A stretch of 64,000 nt of DNA, taken from contig NZ_JALEBH010000001.1 in the NCBI RefSeq assembly GCF_022758885.1, positions 248,001 to 312,000 on the forward strand, in the 5' to 3' direction. Numbering within the stretch: the first letter of the stretch is position 1; every line of letters starts with the position of its first letter. The position numbers and the translations under genes were made by a program. Below the pieces are notes generated by a model. That model saw only the letters and a list, made by a program, of their open reading frames with translations. It did not search any database and had not been told where the DNA came from. The stretch is from Sphingobium sp. BYY-5. Lineage in GTDB: Bacteria > Pseudomonadota > Alphaproteobacteria > Sphingomonadales > Sphingomonadaceae. This document shows positions 15,592-24,440 of this stretch, piece by piece.

Positions 15592-17562
15592 TCAGGTCGT
15601 CCGTTCGAACAGGATGGCCTGGCCGCCGGAGGGTTGCATGGCGATCGGCAGGGTGTCGCCCTGCGCGACCTTGCGGGTGGAGATGACCACCGGGGTCGAG
15701 CGGGGCTGCTGGCCGGGTGCGCCGTCCGCGAAGATGGTGGCGCGCCAGTCGCCTTCGCCCAGGAAGCTGAGGGGGACGTCGATCCGCCGGGCATCCTCAT
15801 TGGTCATGGCGCCCAGGAACCAGCGTTCGCCGTGCCGCCGGGCCACTGCCACGAACTGGCCGGGCTGGCCGTCGATCGCCCGGGTTTCGTCCCAGCTTGT
15901 CGGGCATTCGTCGAACCAGCGCAGCGCGGGCCAGGCGCCGGTCGCATATTTGGCGGGCGTGTCATACCAGTAGAGGAAGGTGAGCGGATTATAATAGACC
16001 GCCGCCATCGCCAGCTGGTGCGCGTTGGTGGTCTTATTCAGATAATGGTCGTAGCAGATCGTATAGTCGATCGGTCCCGACAGGGCGCGGGTGAAGGGCA
16101 GGGTGACATTGTGGCGCGCGGTCGGGAACTGCTCGTTGCCGCGCACCCCCTCCAGCGCGACATAGTTGGGCAGGGTGCGCTCCAGGCCCGCGGGGCGGAG
16201 ATTGTCGTGCAGGTTGACGAGCAGGTGATGCTCGCCGCAGCTCTTCACCAGATCATAGATGAAGTCCGTATCTTCCTGCCGCCCTTCCCAGATGAAGCCG
16301 AACTTGATCCCGGCCACGCCCCAGCGCCGATAGGTGGAGACGATGTCCGCCAACTGGCGCATGGCGGGGACGCGGTCGACATAGAGGATGGTGCCGATGT
16401 TCCGCTTGCGCGCTTCCGCCACGATGGCCTGCATGTCGAGGCCGTCGATCGGGCGGGTCGCGTCGCTAGGGTCGGTGCCGTCGCCATACCAGTGGGCGTC
16501 GAATTCGATATAGTCGAGTTTGCGCTTCTCCGCGAAGGCGATGCCGTCCATGGCGCCGGCGTTGGAATAGGGCTTGCGGATGCGGAAGGCGCGGCCGGGC
16601 CTGATCCAGCCGGTGTCGCCCAGCCGGTTGGGCGTGGCGAGGGTCGTCACCAGTCCGGCTTTCTCCAGCAGTGCGGCGGGCGTATCGCTGACCAGGATCA
16701 GCCGCCAGGGCGTGGTGAAGGGCGTGTCGACGGAGAAAAGCGGCGCGGCATGGGTCTCGCCCGGCCCCGAATAGCCGGTGGCGCGGCCGGGGAAATGCAT
16801 GAGGCGGGTGGTGACGCTCTGGTCCGTGTCGCCCGGCGCGAACATCAGGCGGGGATAATGAAGCCGGTCGGATTCGCTGATCGACAGGGACAGGCCGTCG
16901 GGCGTCGTCGCCAGCAGCGGCGTGTCGGCCAGCGCGCCCTTGTCGGTGCTGTTGGTGAGTTCGGGATGCGGGACCGGGGCGATCCGGCCGGGGGCCGAGC
17001 GGGCATAGTCGCCCTCGTCGCGGCTGCTCCAGATGTTGGTGCCGGTGGGGAAGCGAAACTCCATGGCTTCGCCGCCCAGTTCCACCTTGTTTCCGGGGGC
17101 CGCCAGCAGGACGAAGCGGATGGCGACGCCGTCGTCATGCGCCAGCAGGCGGATGGCGAAGCGGATGCGCGACCGGCGATCCTCAAACTGCGCCTCGATC
17201 TGATGGGCGCGGCCGTCATAGCGGGTGGCGATGCCGTAGGGCGGCGTCCAGCTATCGTCGATGGCGCTGGCCGTATGGCCCAGATAGCGGGCCTGGGGGC
17301 CGAGCAGCCGGCCATTGGCGAGGACGAGCGCCAGTTTGGAAGGCTCCAGGGCGGGTTTGCCGTCCAGGCTGGCGGACCAGAGGGGATAGTCGGCGGAGCG
17401 GCCCGGAAGCAGGAGTTGCGCGGTCAGCCTGCCGTTGGGGGAGGAAATCGACAGGGCGGTCCGGTCGGGCGCGGATTGCGCGTTCAGGGGCAGGCCGATC
17501 CCGCCGATCGCCGATACGCTCATCCCGCCGAGGATGGTGCGACGGGTCGGGTGCGAGGTCAT
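15592..17562 (-). CDS. Glycoside hydrolase family 97
   Basis: A 656-residue exported enzyme. The N-terminus (TSHPTRRTILGGMSVSAIGG) looks like a Tat signal. A beta-sandwich domain (about 30-290) precedes the catalytic barrel, which contains GAMDGIAFAEKRKLDYIEFDAHWYG, then WGVAGIKFGF, then LRPAGLERTLPN and YVALEGVRGNE. GH97 contains inverting alpha-glucosidases and retaining alpha-galactosidases. In retaining members the nucleophile Asp is, as I recall, in a GIKVDF-type strand; here it reads GIKFGF, so a retaining mechanism is doubtful. It lies 71 bases after the receptor gene on the same strand and probably shares its repressed promoter. Likely role: periplasmic removal of alpha-linked glucose or galactose. 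Confidence 0.9.
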   Translation of the reverse strand: MTSHPTRRTILGGMSVSAIGGIGLPLNAQSAPDRTALSISSPNGRLTAQLLLPGRSADYPLWSASLDGKPALEPSKLALVLANGRLLGPQARYLGHTASAIDDSWTPPYGIATRYDGRAHQIEAQFEDRRSRIRFAIRLLAHDDGVAIRFVLLAAPGNKVELGGEAMEFRFPTGTNIWSSRDEGDYARSAPGRIAPVPHPELTNSTDKGALADTPLLATTPDGLSLSISESDRLHYPRLMFAPGDTDQSVTTRLMHFPGRATGYSGPGETHAAPLFSVDTPFTTPWRLILVSDTPAALLEKAGLVTTLATPNRLGDTGWIRPGRAFRIRKPYSNAGAMDGIAFAEKRKLDYIEFDAHWYGDGTDPSDATRPIDGLDMQAIVAEARKRNIGTILYVDRVPAMRQLADIVSTYRRWGVAGIKFGFIWEGRQEDTDFIYDLVKSCGEHHLLVNLHDNLRPAGLERTLPNYVALEGVRGNEQFPTARHNVTLPFTRALSGPIDYTICYDHYLNKTTNAHQLAMAAVYYNPLTFLYWYDTPAKYATGAWPALRWFDECPTSWDETRAIDGQPGQFVAVARRHGERWFLGAMTNEDARRIDVPLSFLGEGDWRATIFADGAPGQQPRSTPVVISTRKVAQGDTLPIAMQPSGGQAILFERTT

Positions 17563-17590
17563 GCGATATGTTCCGGTTCAGACCGTGGAA

Positions 17591-17618
17591 CTGGACCCCG
17601 GCTTTCGCCGGGGAACAG
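17591..17618. repeat. Short GC palindrome, copy 3
   Basis: ACCCCGGCTTTCGCCGGGG then AACAGG, in the 71-base gap between the receptor gene and the GH97 gene. It is the same unit as at 1613-1636 and 3027-3052. Here it lies within an apparent operon and could lower expression of the downstream gene. Confidence 0.7.
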
Positions 17619-17633
17619 GTAGGGTTTGTGTCA

Positions 17634-20525
17634 TTAGCTGCCGAAGCTGTAGCGCAGCGTGGCGCCGAAGTTACGGCCGTTGACGAAATGCTGCCGTTCG
17701 ATGCCGGTGGCAAGACCCGGCTCGCCCACGAAGCGGTCCGCCGCCTGGTTGGTGAGGTTCGAGGCCGTCAGCGACAGCGAGAAATTATGCGGCAGCTTGA
17801 AGTTCAGCGACGCATCGAGCAGCCCGAAGGAGCGGATGTAGCGGCCGTCGATCGGGTTGGTCGCGACGCCGAAGAGAACCGCCTTGGACCGCCAAGTATA
17901 GACGATGCGGGCCGAGATCGTCTTGTCTTCGTAGAGGCCCGCGACGGAATAGGCATATTTGGACGTCAGCGGCTGCATGGTGTTGACGCGCTGGCCGTTC
18001 AGGGTCAGCGGATTCTTGGTCTCCACATAGGTGAAGGAACTCACCACGCCGAAATGGTGGAGGAAGTCGGGCATGAAATCATAGTCGAAGAAGGTCTGGG
18101 CTGCGAGTTCGACGCCCTTGGCCGTGCCCTTTTCCGCATTGACCGTCTGCGTCAGGAAATACTGGTTTCCGGTGCAGTTTACGTTGGTAATGGGCGTAGG
18201 CGCGCCCGCGACGGTCTGGCAGGAACTGATGCCGCTGAAGAAACCGTCGATCTTCTTGTAGAACAGACCCGCCGAAACATAGTTGACTGGCGAGAAATAA
18301 TGCTCGAGCGACAGATCGAAGCTGTCCGCCTTTTGCGGGCGCAGGTTCGGATTGCCGATCGACCCGTTGCCGCTGTTGACGTCGAAAACAAGCGTCGGAT
18401 TGAGCGCGCCAAGATCGGGCCTGGTGATGCCCTTGCCATAGCCGAAGCGAACCAGCGTGTCGGGCGTGATATAGCCCGTCAGGTTGAAGCTGGGCAGGAC
18501 GTCGGTGTAGGAGGAGGAACTGGCGTTCGGGATGATGTTCGCGGTTCCCGGCTGGGTAATCATGGCGCGGACGAACGTGTCGGTCTTCACGACGCGGACG
18601 CCGGCATTGCCCTTGATCCGGTCGTCCAGGAAGCCGAAGTCGGCGACGGCGTAACCGGCATAGGTTTTTTCGCTGAAATAGCGGCGGTTGAGGATATTTT
18701 CCGTCAGCGCATCTTCGGACTGAATACCGGCTAGCGGGAAACGGCCCGTGACATTGTCGCCCAGCACGGCATCGGGCGAGAAGACCAGATAGCCGCCGCG
18801 ATAGCCGGCATCGCCGTTCATGAAATTGGTCGGCGACCCAACCACCAGATCGGTCATCGAGGTTACGGGGATGGCATTGGACTGATTGGCCGCCAGCACG
18901 GCGCCGTTCGTGGTCAGGTTTTTGCCCGCGAAGCTGTAATTATTATACTGGTCCTTCTGGGTGGCGTAGCGGCCGCCGACCTTGATGTCCTTGAGGAAGG
19001 AATTTTCGAAATCATATTTGAGGTCGAGCGCGGCGGCGATGCCGCTATCGTCCCAGACCTGGTTGGTGCCGTTCGCATAATTGTTGAACACCCAGCTTGA
19101 CGGGGAAGCCAGGTCGGGGCCGGAGATGGCGACATTCTGCGGCGTGCCCAGATCGCGGGTGATGTTCCAGCCCAGGCCTGCCGCCGATGTCAGCGTGACC
19201 GAGCGATTATCCTGATATTGATCGGCCTTGACGTAGGAGAAGTCGAACTTCGCCTCCAGCCGGTCGGTCGCCTGCCATTTGACGTTACCGGCGATCACAT
19301 AGGTCTTGTAACGGCGATGTTCGTCGCCGCCCGTCGACGTGAAGGTCGAATTGAGGAAGGTGCCGCCGGTGATATGCTGACCGGACAACAGGTCGTTGGA
19401 GCCGCCGTTCGCGTTGCGATTGGCCAGCATCTCATCGATCGTGAAGGCTTCGGTGGTGAGGCCCTGCGCGTAACGGCTGTCTACGGCGTTCAGGAACCGA
19501 TAGTTCTGATGATAGAGATAGTCGTTGTAATTACCCTCGACCGTGAATTGCAGGTCGGGATTGGGCGCCCATTGGACCGCCGCGCTCAGGCCCTTGCGGG
19601 TGCGCTTATAATCTTCCTGCGCAATGTTGTTCTGCACGCCGACGGAGGAGAGGAGGTTCTGCCGGTCGGCCGCAGCGACCGTGGTCGGGTTGACGTCCGC
19701 CAGATAGGTGACGTCCGATCGGCCGACATAGGCGGAATTGAGGTTCAGGCCGGTGCCGACATTGGCGGCATATTCCGCGCTGTCCCCACGAATGGCGCGG
19801 CGGAACTGGGTGCCGCCCACGGAAGGTGTGTTGTCGCCGCGGTTGAAGCTCTGCGAATAGCTGCCCGCGACCAGCACGCCCAGTTCGCCGCCATCGCCAA
19901 CATCCCAGCGCTTCGACACCATCCCGAAATATTCGGGGGTCAGCTTCTTGCCGAGGCCGTTGTAGCGGCCGCCCACGGCGGCGGATACGGCCATATCCTT
20001 GAAGTCGAACGGCTTGCGGGTGCGGATGTTGACCAGGCCGCCGATAGCGCCCTCGATATGGTCAGCGGAGGGGTTTTTGTAGACATCAAGGCCCGCGACC
20101 ATGCCGGGGCTGGCGCCTTCCACGTTGAATTCGCGGCTGCCGGCGGTGAAATAGGCGCGGCCATCGACGCGGGAACCGGTCTGGCCCGTCAGGCCGCGGA
20201 TGGTCAGGCCTGAACCGTTGCCGACGGGGGAGGCGGCTTCGCCGCCGAAGCGATAGGCCTGGACGCCCGGAACGCGGGTCAGCGTTTCCGCGACGTTGGG
20301 ATCGGGCAGCTTGCCGATGTCGTCGGCCGTGATCGAATCCACGATTTCCATCGTGTTCTTCTTGATCTGGGCGCTGTTCTGCAAGCTGGCCTTGAGGCCC
20401 GTGACCACGATGTCCGCGCTGGAAACGTCGCCGCTTTCCTGCGGTGCGGCGGCCGTCTGCGCCATCACCGGCGTCACCGCGCTGGTGGCCAGCAGCATGG
20501 CCGTGACATGTGCGATCTTCTTCAT
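17634..20525 (-). CDS. TonB-dependent outer-membrane receptor
   Basis: A 963-residue receptor of the large TonB-dependent family common in Caulobacter, Xanthomonas and sphingomonads. The signal peptide ends PVMA-Q (about 22), a TonB-box-like ADIVVTG is near 37, and the plug begins VDSITADDIGKLPDPNVAETLTRVPGVQ and includes GLTIRGLTGQTGSRVDGR. The remainder is a 22-strand barrel ending in LRYSFGS. It would bring oligosaccharides into the periplasm using TonB energy. The location directly before GH97, and under two operator palindromes like those of the GH43/GH88 operons, places it in the same pathway. No SusD-like partner is present, as expected for this phylum. Confidence 0.95.
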   Translation of the reverse strand: MKKIAHVTAMLLATSAVTPVMAQTAAAPQESGDVSSADIVVTGLKASLQNSAQIKKNTMEIVDSITADDIGKLPDPNVAETLTRVPGVQAYRFGGEAASPVGNGSGLTIRGLTGQTGSRVDGRAYFTAGSREFNVEGASPGMVAGLDVYKNPSADHIEGAIGGLVNIRTRKPFDFKDMAVSAAVGGRYNGLGKKLTPEYFGMVSKRWDVGDGGELGVLVAGSYSQSFNRGDNTPSVGGTQFRRAIRGDSAEYAANVGTGLNLNSAYVGRSDVTYLADVNPTTVAAADRQNLLSSVGVQNNIAQEDYKRTRKGLSAAVQWAPNPDLQFTVEGNYNDYLYHQNYRFLNAVDSRYAQGLTTEAFTIDEMLANRNANGGSNDLLSGQHITGGTFLNSTFTSTGGDEHRRYKTYVIAGNVKWQATDRLEAKFDFSYVKADQYQDNRSVTLTSAAGLGWNITRDLGTPQNVAISGPDLASPSSWVFNNYANGTNQVWDDSGIAAALDLKYDFENSFLKDIKVGGRYATQKDQYNNYSFAGKNLTTNGAVLAANQSNAIPVTSMTDLVVGSPTNFMNGDAGYRGGYLVFSPDAVLGDNVTGRFPLAGIQSEDALTENILNRRYFSEKTYAGYAVADFGFLDDRIKGNAGVRVVKTDTFVRAMITQPGTANIIPNASSSSYTDVLPSFNLTGYITPDTLVRFGYGKGITRPDLGALNPTLVFDVNSGNGSIGNPNLRPQKADSFDLSLEHYFSPVNYVSAGLFYKKIDGFFSGISSCQTVAGAPTPITNVNCTGNQYFLTQTVNAEKGTAKGVELAAQTFFDYDFMPDFLHHFGVVSSFTYVETKNPLTLNGQRVNTMQPLTSKYAYSVAGLYEDKTISARIVYTWRSKAVLFGVATNPIDGRYIRSFGLLDASLNFKLPHNFSLSLTASNLTNQAADRFVGEPGLATGIERQHFVNGRNFGATLRYSFGS

Positions 20526-20594
20526 ATCCCCTCCTTGTTAGGCTTTTTGAACCGCATTCGAGCCGGGGACGAATCATATCCCGGACTGAATATC

Positions 20595-20639
20595 TGTTAT
20601 CGATAGCATTATGATATCGATATCAGACAACATCCGCAA
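20595..20639 (-). promoter_or_regulatory. Receptor promoter with two LacI operators
   Basis: Minus-strand TTGCGG (20639-20634), 17 bases, TATCAT (20616-20611). Operator one, TGATATCGATATCA (20612-20625), is a perfect palindrome and covers the spacer and -10. Operator two, TGTTATCGATAGCA (20595-20608), lies at the likely start site. Centres are 17 bases apart. The rest of the gap 20526-20753 shows nothing else. Confidence 0.7.
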
Positions 20640-20753
20640 CAGATTTTGAGCGGGACGGCAAAATTATTGCGGTTTTGGAGATGCGTCTTTCAGCGCATTG
20701 CGATGGGATCAGTGGGGCAGGGCGGCATCACTCCCTCCCCGATCGCGCACGCG

Positions 20754-21449
20754 TCAGACGCGGCGGTAACGAAAATACCAGACTTCATGGCCGATGCGGC
20801 GCGCCTTGGCTTCGTAGCGGGTTTCGGGCCAGCCGCCGGAGCGGACCTGGAAATCTTTCGGCTCGTGCGCCAGCCATTCGAAATCGGGATGGCCGTTCAT
20901 CACCATCAGCGCCCAGCGCAGATAGACGGGATGATCGGTGCCGAAGCGGAACTCGCCGCCGGGCTTGAGCTTCTTCGCGATCATCGCGACCGGGCCGGGG
21001 TTCATCATCCGGCGCTTGGCGTGGCGCGCCTTGGGCCAGGGATCGGGATGGAGCAGGTAGACGAAGCTCAAGGCGCCGTCGGGGATGCGGCTGAGTACGT
21101 CCAGCGCGTCGCCCATATGCAGGCGGACATTGCCCAGAGCCTGGTCGCGGACATGGCCGAGCGCCTGGACGACGCCGTTCAGGAACGGCTCGCAGCCGAT
21201 GAAGCCATGGTCGGGCAGCATGTCGGCGCGATAGGCCAGATGCTCGCCGCCGCCGAAGCCGATCTCGAAATGGAGCGGGCGATCGTAACCGAAGAGGTTC
21301 GCGGCGGTGACTTCGCCCTCCGTGGGCACGGAGAGGGCGGGCAGCAATGTATCGACCAGTTCCTGCTGGCCCTTGCGAAGCTTCGGCCCCGACTGGCGGC
21401 CATAGAGGCGGTTGAGGGTCGTGGGATCGCCGGATTTATGCGCTGTCAT
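20754..21449 (-). CDS. trmB: tRNA (guanine46-N7)-methyltransferase
   Basis: A 231-residue SAM-dependent enzyme that makes m7G46 in tRNA variable loops. The SAM site is LHFEIGFGGGEHL (about 59-71), with the acidic GCEPFLNG strand end. The family motif HPDPWPKARHAKRR is near 133, and FRFGTDHPVYLRW follows. Length and motifs are standard for TrmB. A 48-base gap separates it from the upstream MAPEG gene on the same strand, so they may be co-transcribed. Confidence 0.96.
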   Translation of the reverse strand: MTAHKSGDPTTLNRLYGRQSGPKLRKGQQELVDTLLPALSVPTEGEVTAANLFGYDRPLHFEIGFGGGEHLAYRADMLPDHGFIGCEPFLNGVVQALGHVRDQALGNVRLHMGDALDVLSRIPDGALSFVYLLHPDPWPKARHAKRRMMNPGPVAMIAKKLKPGGEFRFGTDHPVYLRWALMVMNGHPDFEWLAHEPKDFQVRSGGWPETRYEAKARRIGHEVWYFRYRRV

Positions 21450-21497
21450 GGGGCGCGCGCTTAGCGGCGGCGGCGGCGCGGGGCAAGCAGGACGATG

Positions 21498-21893
21498 TCA
21501 GAATCCCAGCAACGGCCACAGCACTATCAGCAACCCGATGAGGCCGAGCAGGAAGAAAAGCGAGCGTATGACCGGCACGCCAAAGCCATAAAGCGGCAGA
21601 TAGACGATGCGCGCGCCGAGCCAGATCCAGCCGCCCAGCGCGGTCCATTCGCTGGTCTTTCCCGCGACGACCACGCCGATCAGCGCGACGATGGCGATGG
21701 GCAGGGTCTCCATGAAATTGACCTGGGCGCGCGAAAGGCGACCGGCAAGCGCGTTCAGCGGGGGAAGCGCTTCGTCGCGCGCGCCCATGTTCCATTTGGA
21801 GCCATATTGCTTCGTCTTCACCTGGACGGCCGCGAAGATGTGGACGAGGAGCAGGATCATGCCCCAGGCAAGGATCGTGAGTTCTACGGGCAT
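21498..21893 (-). CDS. MAPEG-family membrane protein
   Basis: A 131-residue inner-membrane protein with about four membrane helices: an N-terminal helix (about 3-22), a conserved loop KWNMGARDEALPPLNALAGRL, and helices containing ENFMETLP-like NFMETLPIAIVALIG and a C-terminal LLGLIGLLIVLWPLL. The Glu/Asn-rich loop and arrangement fit the MAPEG family (membrane-associated proteins in eicosanoid and glutathione metabolism). Bacterial members are mostly uncharacterised, with some glutathione transferase activity. Its neighbours give no hint of a substrate. Confidence 0.85.
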   Translation of the reverse strand: MPVELTILAWGMILLLVHIFAAVQVKTKQYGSKWNMGARDEALPPLNALAGRLSRAQVNFMETLPIAIVALIGVVVAGKTSEWTALGGWIWLGARIVYLPLYGFGVPVIRSLFFLLGLIGLLIVLWPLLGF

Positions 21894-21954
21894 GGCGACG
21901 TCCTCCTGCGGGCGATTGTAGCAAGGTTGGCGCAGGTAGGACAGGCGGTGAAAG

Positions 21955-22692
21955 TTAGAGGGTGAAGCCCAGCCTTGCGATCAGGCTTGCGCCCGCATGG
22001 GCGCTGTTCGGGGCGTCGATGTCGGTGTCGGCGTAGCGCAGGCCGGCGGACCAGCGGCCCTGATACCAGTCGAGCGCGACGCCATGGTCCCAATAGCCGC
22101 CGCCCGGGCGCAGGCGCGCCGCCCTGACAGGATCGCGGACGTCACCGGTCGAGCGGCCGACATGGCCCGATAGGGTGAAGGGCGTGCCGGGGATGCCGAC
22201 CGCCGTGCTGCCGGACAGATAGAGATTGTCGCCGCCGATCGCGGACTGGCGCGGGGCGTAGCGGGCGCCCAGATCGACGCTGGCCGGGCCGAGTGAGAAA
22301 CCAGCGATCGCGCCGACTTCGCCATAATGCTGATGAGAGGCGCCGGGGAAGAGATGGTAGCGGCCCTCCGCCGTCAGCCGGAAGCCGCCCAGGTCTTTCC
22401 CATAGGTTGCGCCCAGGTCGAGCACGGCGTCGGCACCGCCATGGCGGTCGCTGCCCCAGAGCGTCGTGGCCGCGCCGTCGAGGCTGAGGCCTTGCGCCAC
22501 GGGGACGGAAATCGCGCCGCGCAGGACCGGGTCGCCGTCGCTCCAGCTAAGGCCGCGGCGGCGTTCGTCGCTGGCGGCTTCGAGGGTGACGGTGGTGCCG
22601 GCCGCATATTGGGCGGCGGCCGGTGCGGCATGGACGGCGAGCAGGAACGCTCCCAGCCATGCCAGGCGGCAGTAGCGATCAGTTGGATGCAA
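21955..22692 (-). CDS. TorF-family putative porin
   Basis: A 245-residue exported beta-strand protein. The signal peptide (LAWLGAFLLAVHAAPAAAQ) is followed by alternating strands ending in a terminal Phe-Thr-Leu (ARLGFTL), as expected for an outer-membrane barrel. The repeated pattern of DLGATYGKDLGGFRL and ASVDLGARYAPRQSA resembles the TorF/Gcw_chp family of small proteobacterial porin-like proteins. The only start before the signal peptide is TTG 22692, which lies 14 bases inside the end of the upstream gene, so translational coupling is likely. Confidence 0.75.
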   Translation of the reverse strand: MHPTDRYCRLAWLGAFLLAVHAAPAAAQYAAGTTVTLEAASDERRRGLSWSDGDPVLRGAISVPVAQGLSLDGAATTLWGSDRHGGADAVLDLGATYGKDLGGFRLTAEGRYHLFPGASHQHYGEVGAIAGFSLGPASVDLGARYAPRQSAIGGDNLYLSGSTAVGIPGTPFTLSGHVGRSTGDVRDPVRAARLRPGGGYWDHGVALDWYQGRWSAGLRYADTDIDAPNSAHAGASLIARLGFTL

Positions 22693-23089
22693 GATTACGT
22701 ACCGAATCCAGTTCAGCCAGGAGGCGCGCGCGATCGGCTTCCGCCACCGCGACCAGATGGGCCTCTATCTTTTCCTGATGCTGGGCAAGGTTGCGTGCTC
22801 CCGAATTGCGGCCGGGCGTGCAGGCGCCCGCTTCGCTGCCCGAAAAGCGCTTGTCAGTGGGGATGGTGCGGGCGAGGGCCGGGCCATGGTCCAGTTTGCG
22901 ATCGACGACGATGGTCGCGGTCCATTGGCAGCGCTGGCCGTCCATGCGGTTGGGGGTCTTCGCGCCGATCGTCTTCGCGCGCATTTCCGCGCGGGCGGTA
23001 TAGGTCGCGCCGAGCTGCTGGCCGTGATGCTCGACGGAAACAGTGTGGGTCGCGGCGGCGGCCGCGAGCGCGATTAGGGTCAAACTCAT
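22679..23089 (-). CDS. Exported hypothetical protein
   Basis: A 136-residue protein I do not recognise. A short hydrophobic N-terminus (MSLTLIALAAAAATHTVSV) looks like a signal peptide. The mature part has one Cys in QRCQWTA and another in AGACTPGRN that could form a disulfide, then an Ala/Glu-rich C-terminal helix (KIEAHLVAVAEADRARLLAEL). ATG 23089 is chosen because AGGAGA lies about 8 bases upstream and the signal peptide starts there, although the frame is open further. It overlaps the TorF-like gene and is divergent from the TPR protein gene at 23310. Confidence 0.7.
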   Translation of the reverse strand: MSLTLIALAAAAATHTVSVEHHGQQLGATYTARAEMRAKTIGAKTPNRMDGQRCQWTATIVVDRKLDHGPALARTIPTDKRFSGSEAGACTPGRNSGARNLAQHQEKIEAHLVAVAEADRARLLAELDSVRNLASN

Positions 23090-23309
23090 GAATATTCTCC
23101 TGCTTGTGACGCCGTACTTTGCTGCCCGGTCGTCAAAGGCGGATTTAGGTTTCCACTGTTGCCGGTTGTTTGCTGGATGATGAGGAATGGCTGCGCGTTC
23201 GGATATGGTCGACCACAAATGAAGGGTTGTTGCCCGCGCGCACGTCATCGCAACTTGCGTCGCTTCTTCAAATCGGACACATTTCGCGAGACAATAAGAG
23301 GAAAGCCGA

Positions 23310-24440
23310 ATGTTCGCCCTTTTGCTTCTTCTCCAGTCGCCATCTTCCGATATCATTGTTACCGGCCAGCGTCTTGTCGAGGTGCAGGCAGAATGCGCCC
23401 GTGGCGATTGTACGCCGTTGCGCGACGCGCAGGCGACCATTGCTCTGGCCGAAGAAAAATTTCGCGGCGGAGCCTATCTCGACGCCAAGCGATTGTTGTC
23501 GGCCGCCATCGGCCGAAATCGCGACAAGGGAGCGATTGCGCCGCGCCCCGTCGCCGCCCTGTATGAGGCAATGGCTACGGTTTCCCTGCATGAGGGCGAT
23601 CAGAACGATTATCGCCGCGCGGTCGCACATCAGGTCGCAATCCTGCGCGACAATCTGCCGCCCGATGATGTTGCGGTACTTTCTGCGACGACTGCGCTGG
23701 GCGATATGTGGATCAAGTTGCGCAACTATCGGCAGGCGGAAAGCACCTATCGCGGGATCGAGCAGGCGGCCTTGGCGGACGGTCGCGCCTATGCTGCAAT
23801 GATGGCCGGAATGAAGCGGGTGTGGCTTGCGGCCGCAATGGACAAGCCGCGCGAGGCGAACCAGATGCTGAATGAACTGGAGCGCCGTCCGATCGCGCAG
23901 GAGCCGGGGTTTCGGACGGCGCTGAGGGTGGTGAGGCTACGCATCGCGGCCCGCGGCGGTGACGATGGCGCAATCACCAGATTAGTGGGCGAAATTGCGG
24001 AGGATCAGGATACCGGTCCTATCCTGATCTGGGCGCCGCCCTATGCCAGCAATGCGGCAGCCGACGCCAATGCCCAAGCGCGTTCATTTGGTGCGCCGGA
24101 TCCGGTGCCGGTACGGTCGAGCGATCTGGCCAGCATCCAGTGGATCGACGTCGGCTTCTGGATACGGCCCGATGGCCGTACGGAGGAGGCAGAGATATTG
24201 CGCGGGTCGCGCACGCCCGGCTGGGCACCGACGATCCTGGCGCAGATTGCGCAGCGGCGTTATTCGACGCATCCTGATGCGAAAGATGCGGATGCCGCCG
24301 GCACCTATCGCATCGAGCGGGTTACACACAGGAGCGTCTATGTGACTCCTACGGGCAGTCATATTCGTCGGCGTGTCGCCGCTAGCGGCTTTGAGGTGCT
24401 TGATCTGACGCAGGCATCGGCTGCTTCGCCGCCGACTTAG
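23310..24440 (+). CDS. TPR-like protein with a TonB-C-like C-terminal domain
   Basis: A 376-residue envelope protein. A short hydrophobic leader (MFALLLLLQSP) is followed by IIVTGQRLVE, reminiscent of receptor N-termini. Helical repeats of TPR type span about 45-200 (paired helices around ALYEAMATVSLHEGD, ATTALGDMWIKLRNYRQAESTY). From about 265 a compact beta domain, SIQWIDVGFWIRPDGRTEEAEILRGS...WAPTILAQIAQRRYS, matches the pattern of TonB C-terminal domains. There is no membrane anchor typical of TonB itself. AGAGGAAAG upstream supports ATG 23310. Function is unknown; a periplasmic binding role is a guess. Confidence 0.75.
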   Translation: MFALLLLLQSPSSDIIVTGQRLVEVQAECARGDCTPLRDAQATIALAEEKFRGGAYLDAKRLLSAAIGRNRDKGAIAPRPVAALYEAMATVSLHEGDQNDYRRAVAHQVAILRDNLPPDDVAVLSATTALGDMWIKLRNYRQAESTYRGIEQAALADGRAYAAMMAGMKRVWLAAAMDKPREANQMLNELERRPIAQEPGFRTALRVVRLRIAARGGDDGAITRLVGEIAEDQDTGPILIWAPPYASNAAADANAQARSFGAPDPVPVRSSDLASIQWIDVGFWIRPDGRTEEAEILRGSRTPGWAPTILAQIAQRRYSTHPDAKDADAAGTYRIERVTHRSVYVTPTGSHIRRRVAASGFEVLDLTQASAASPPT

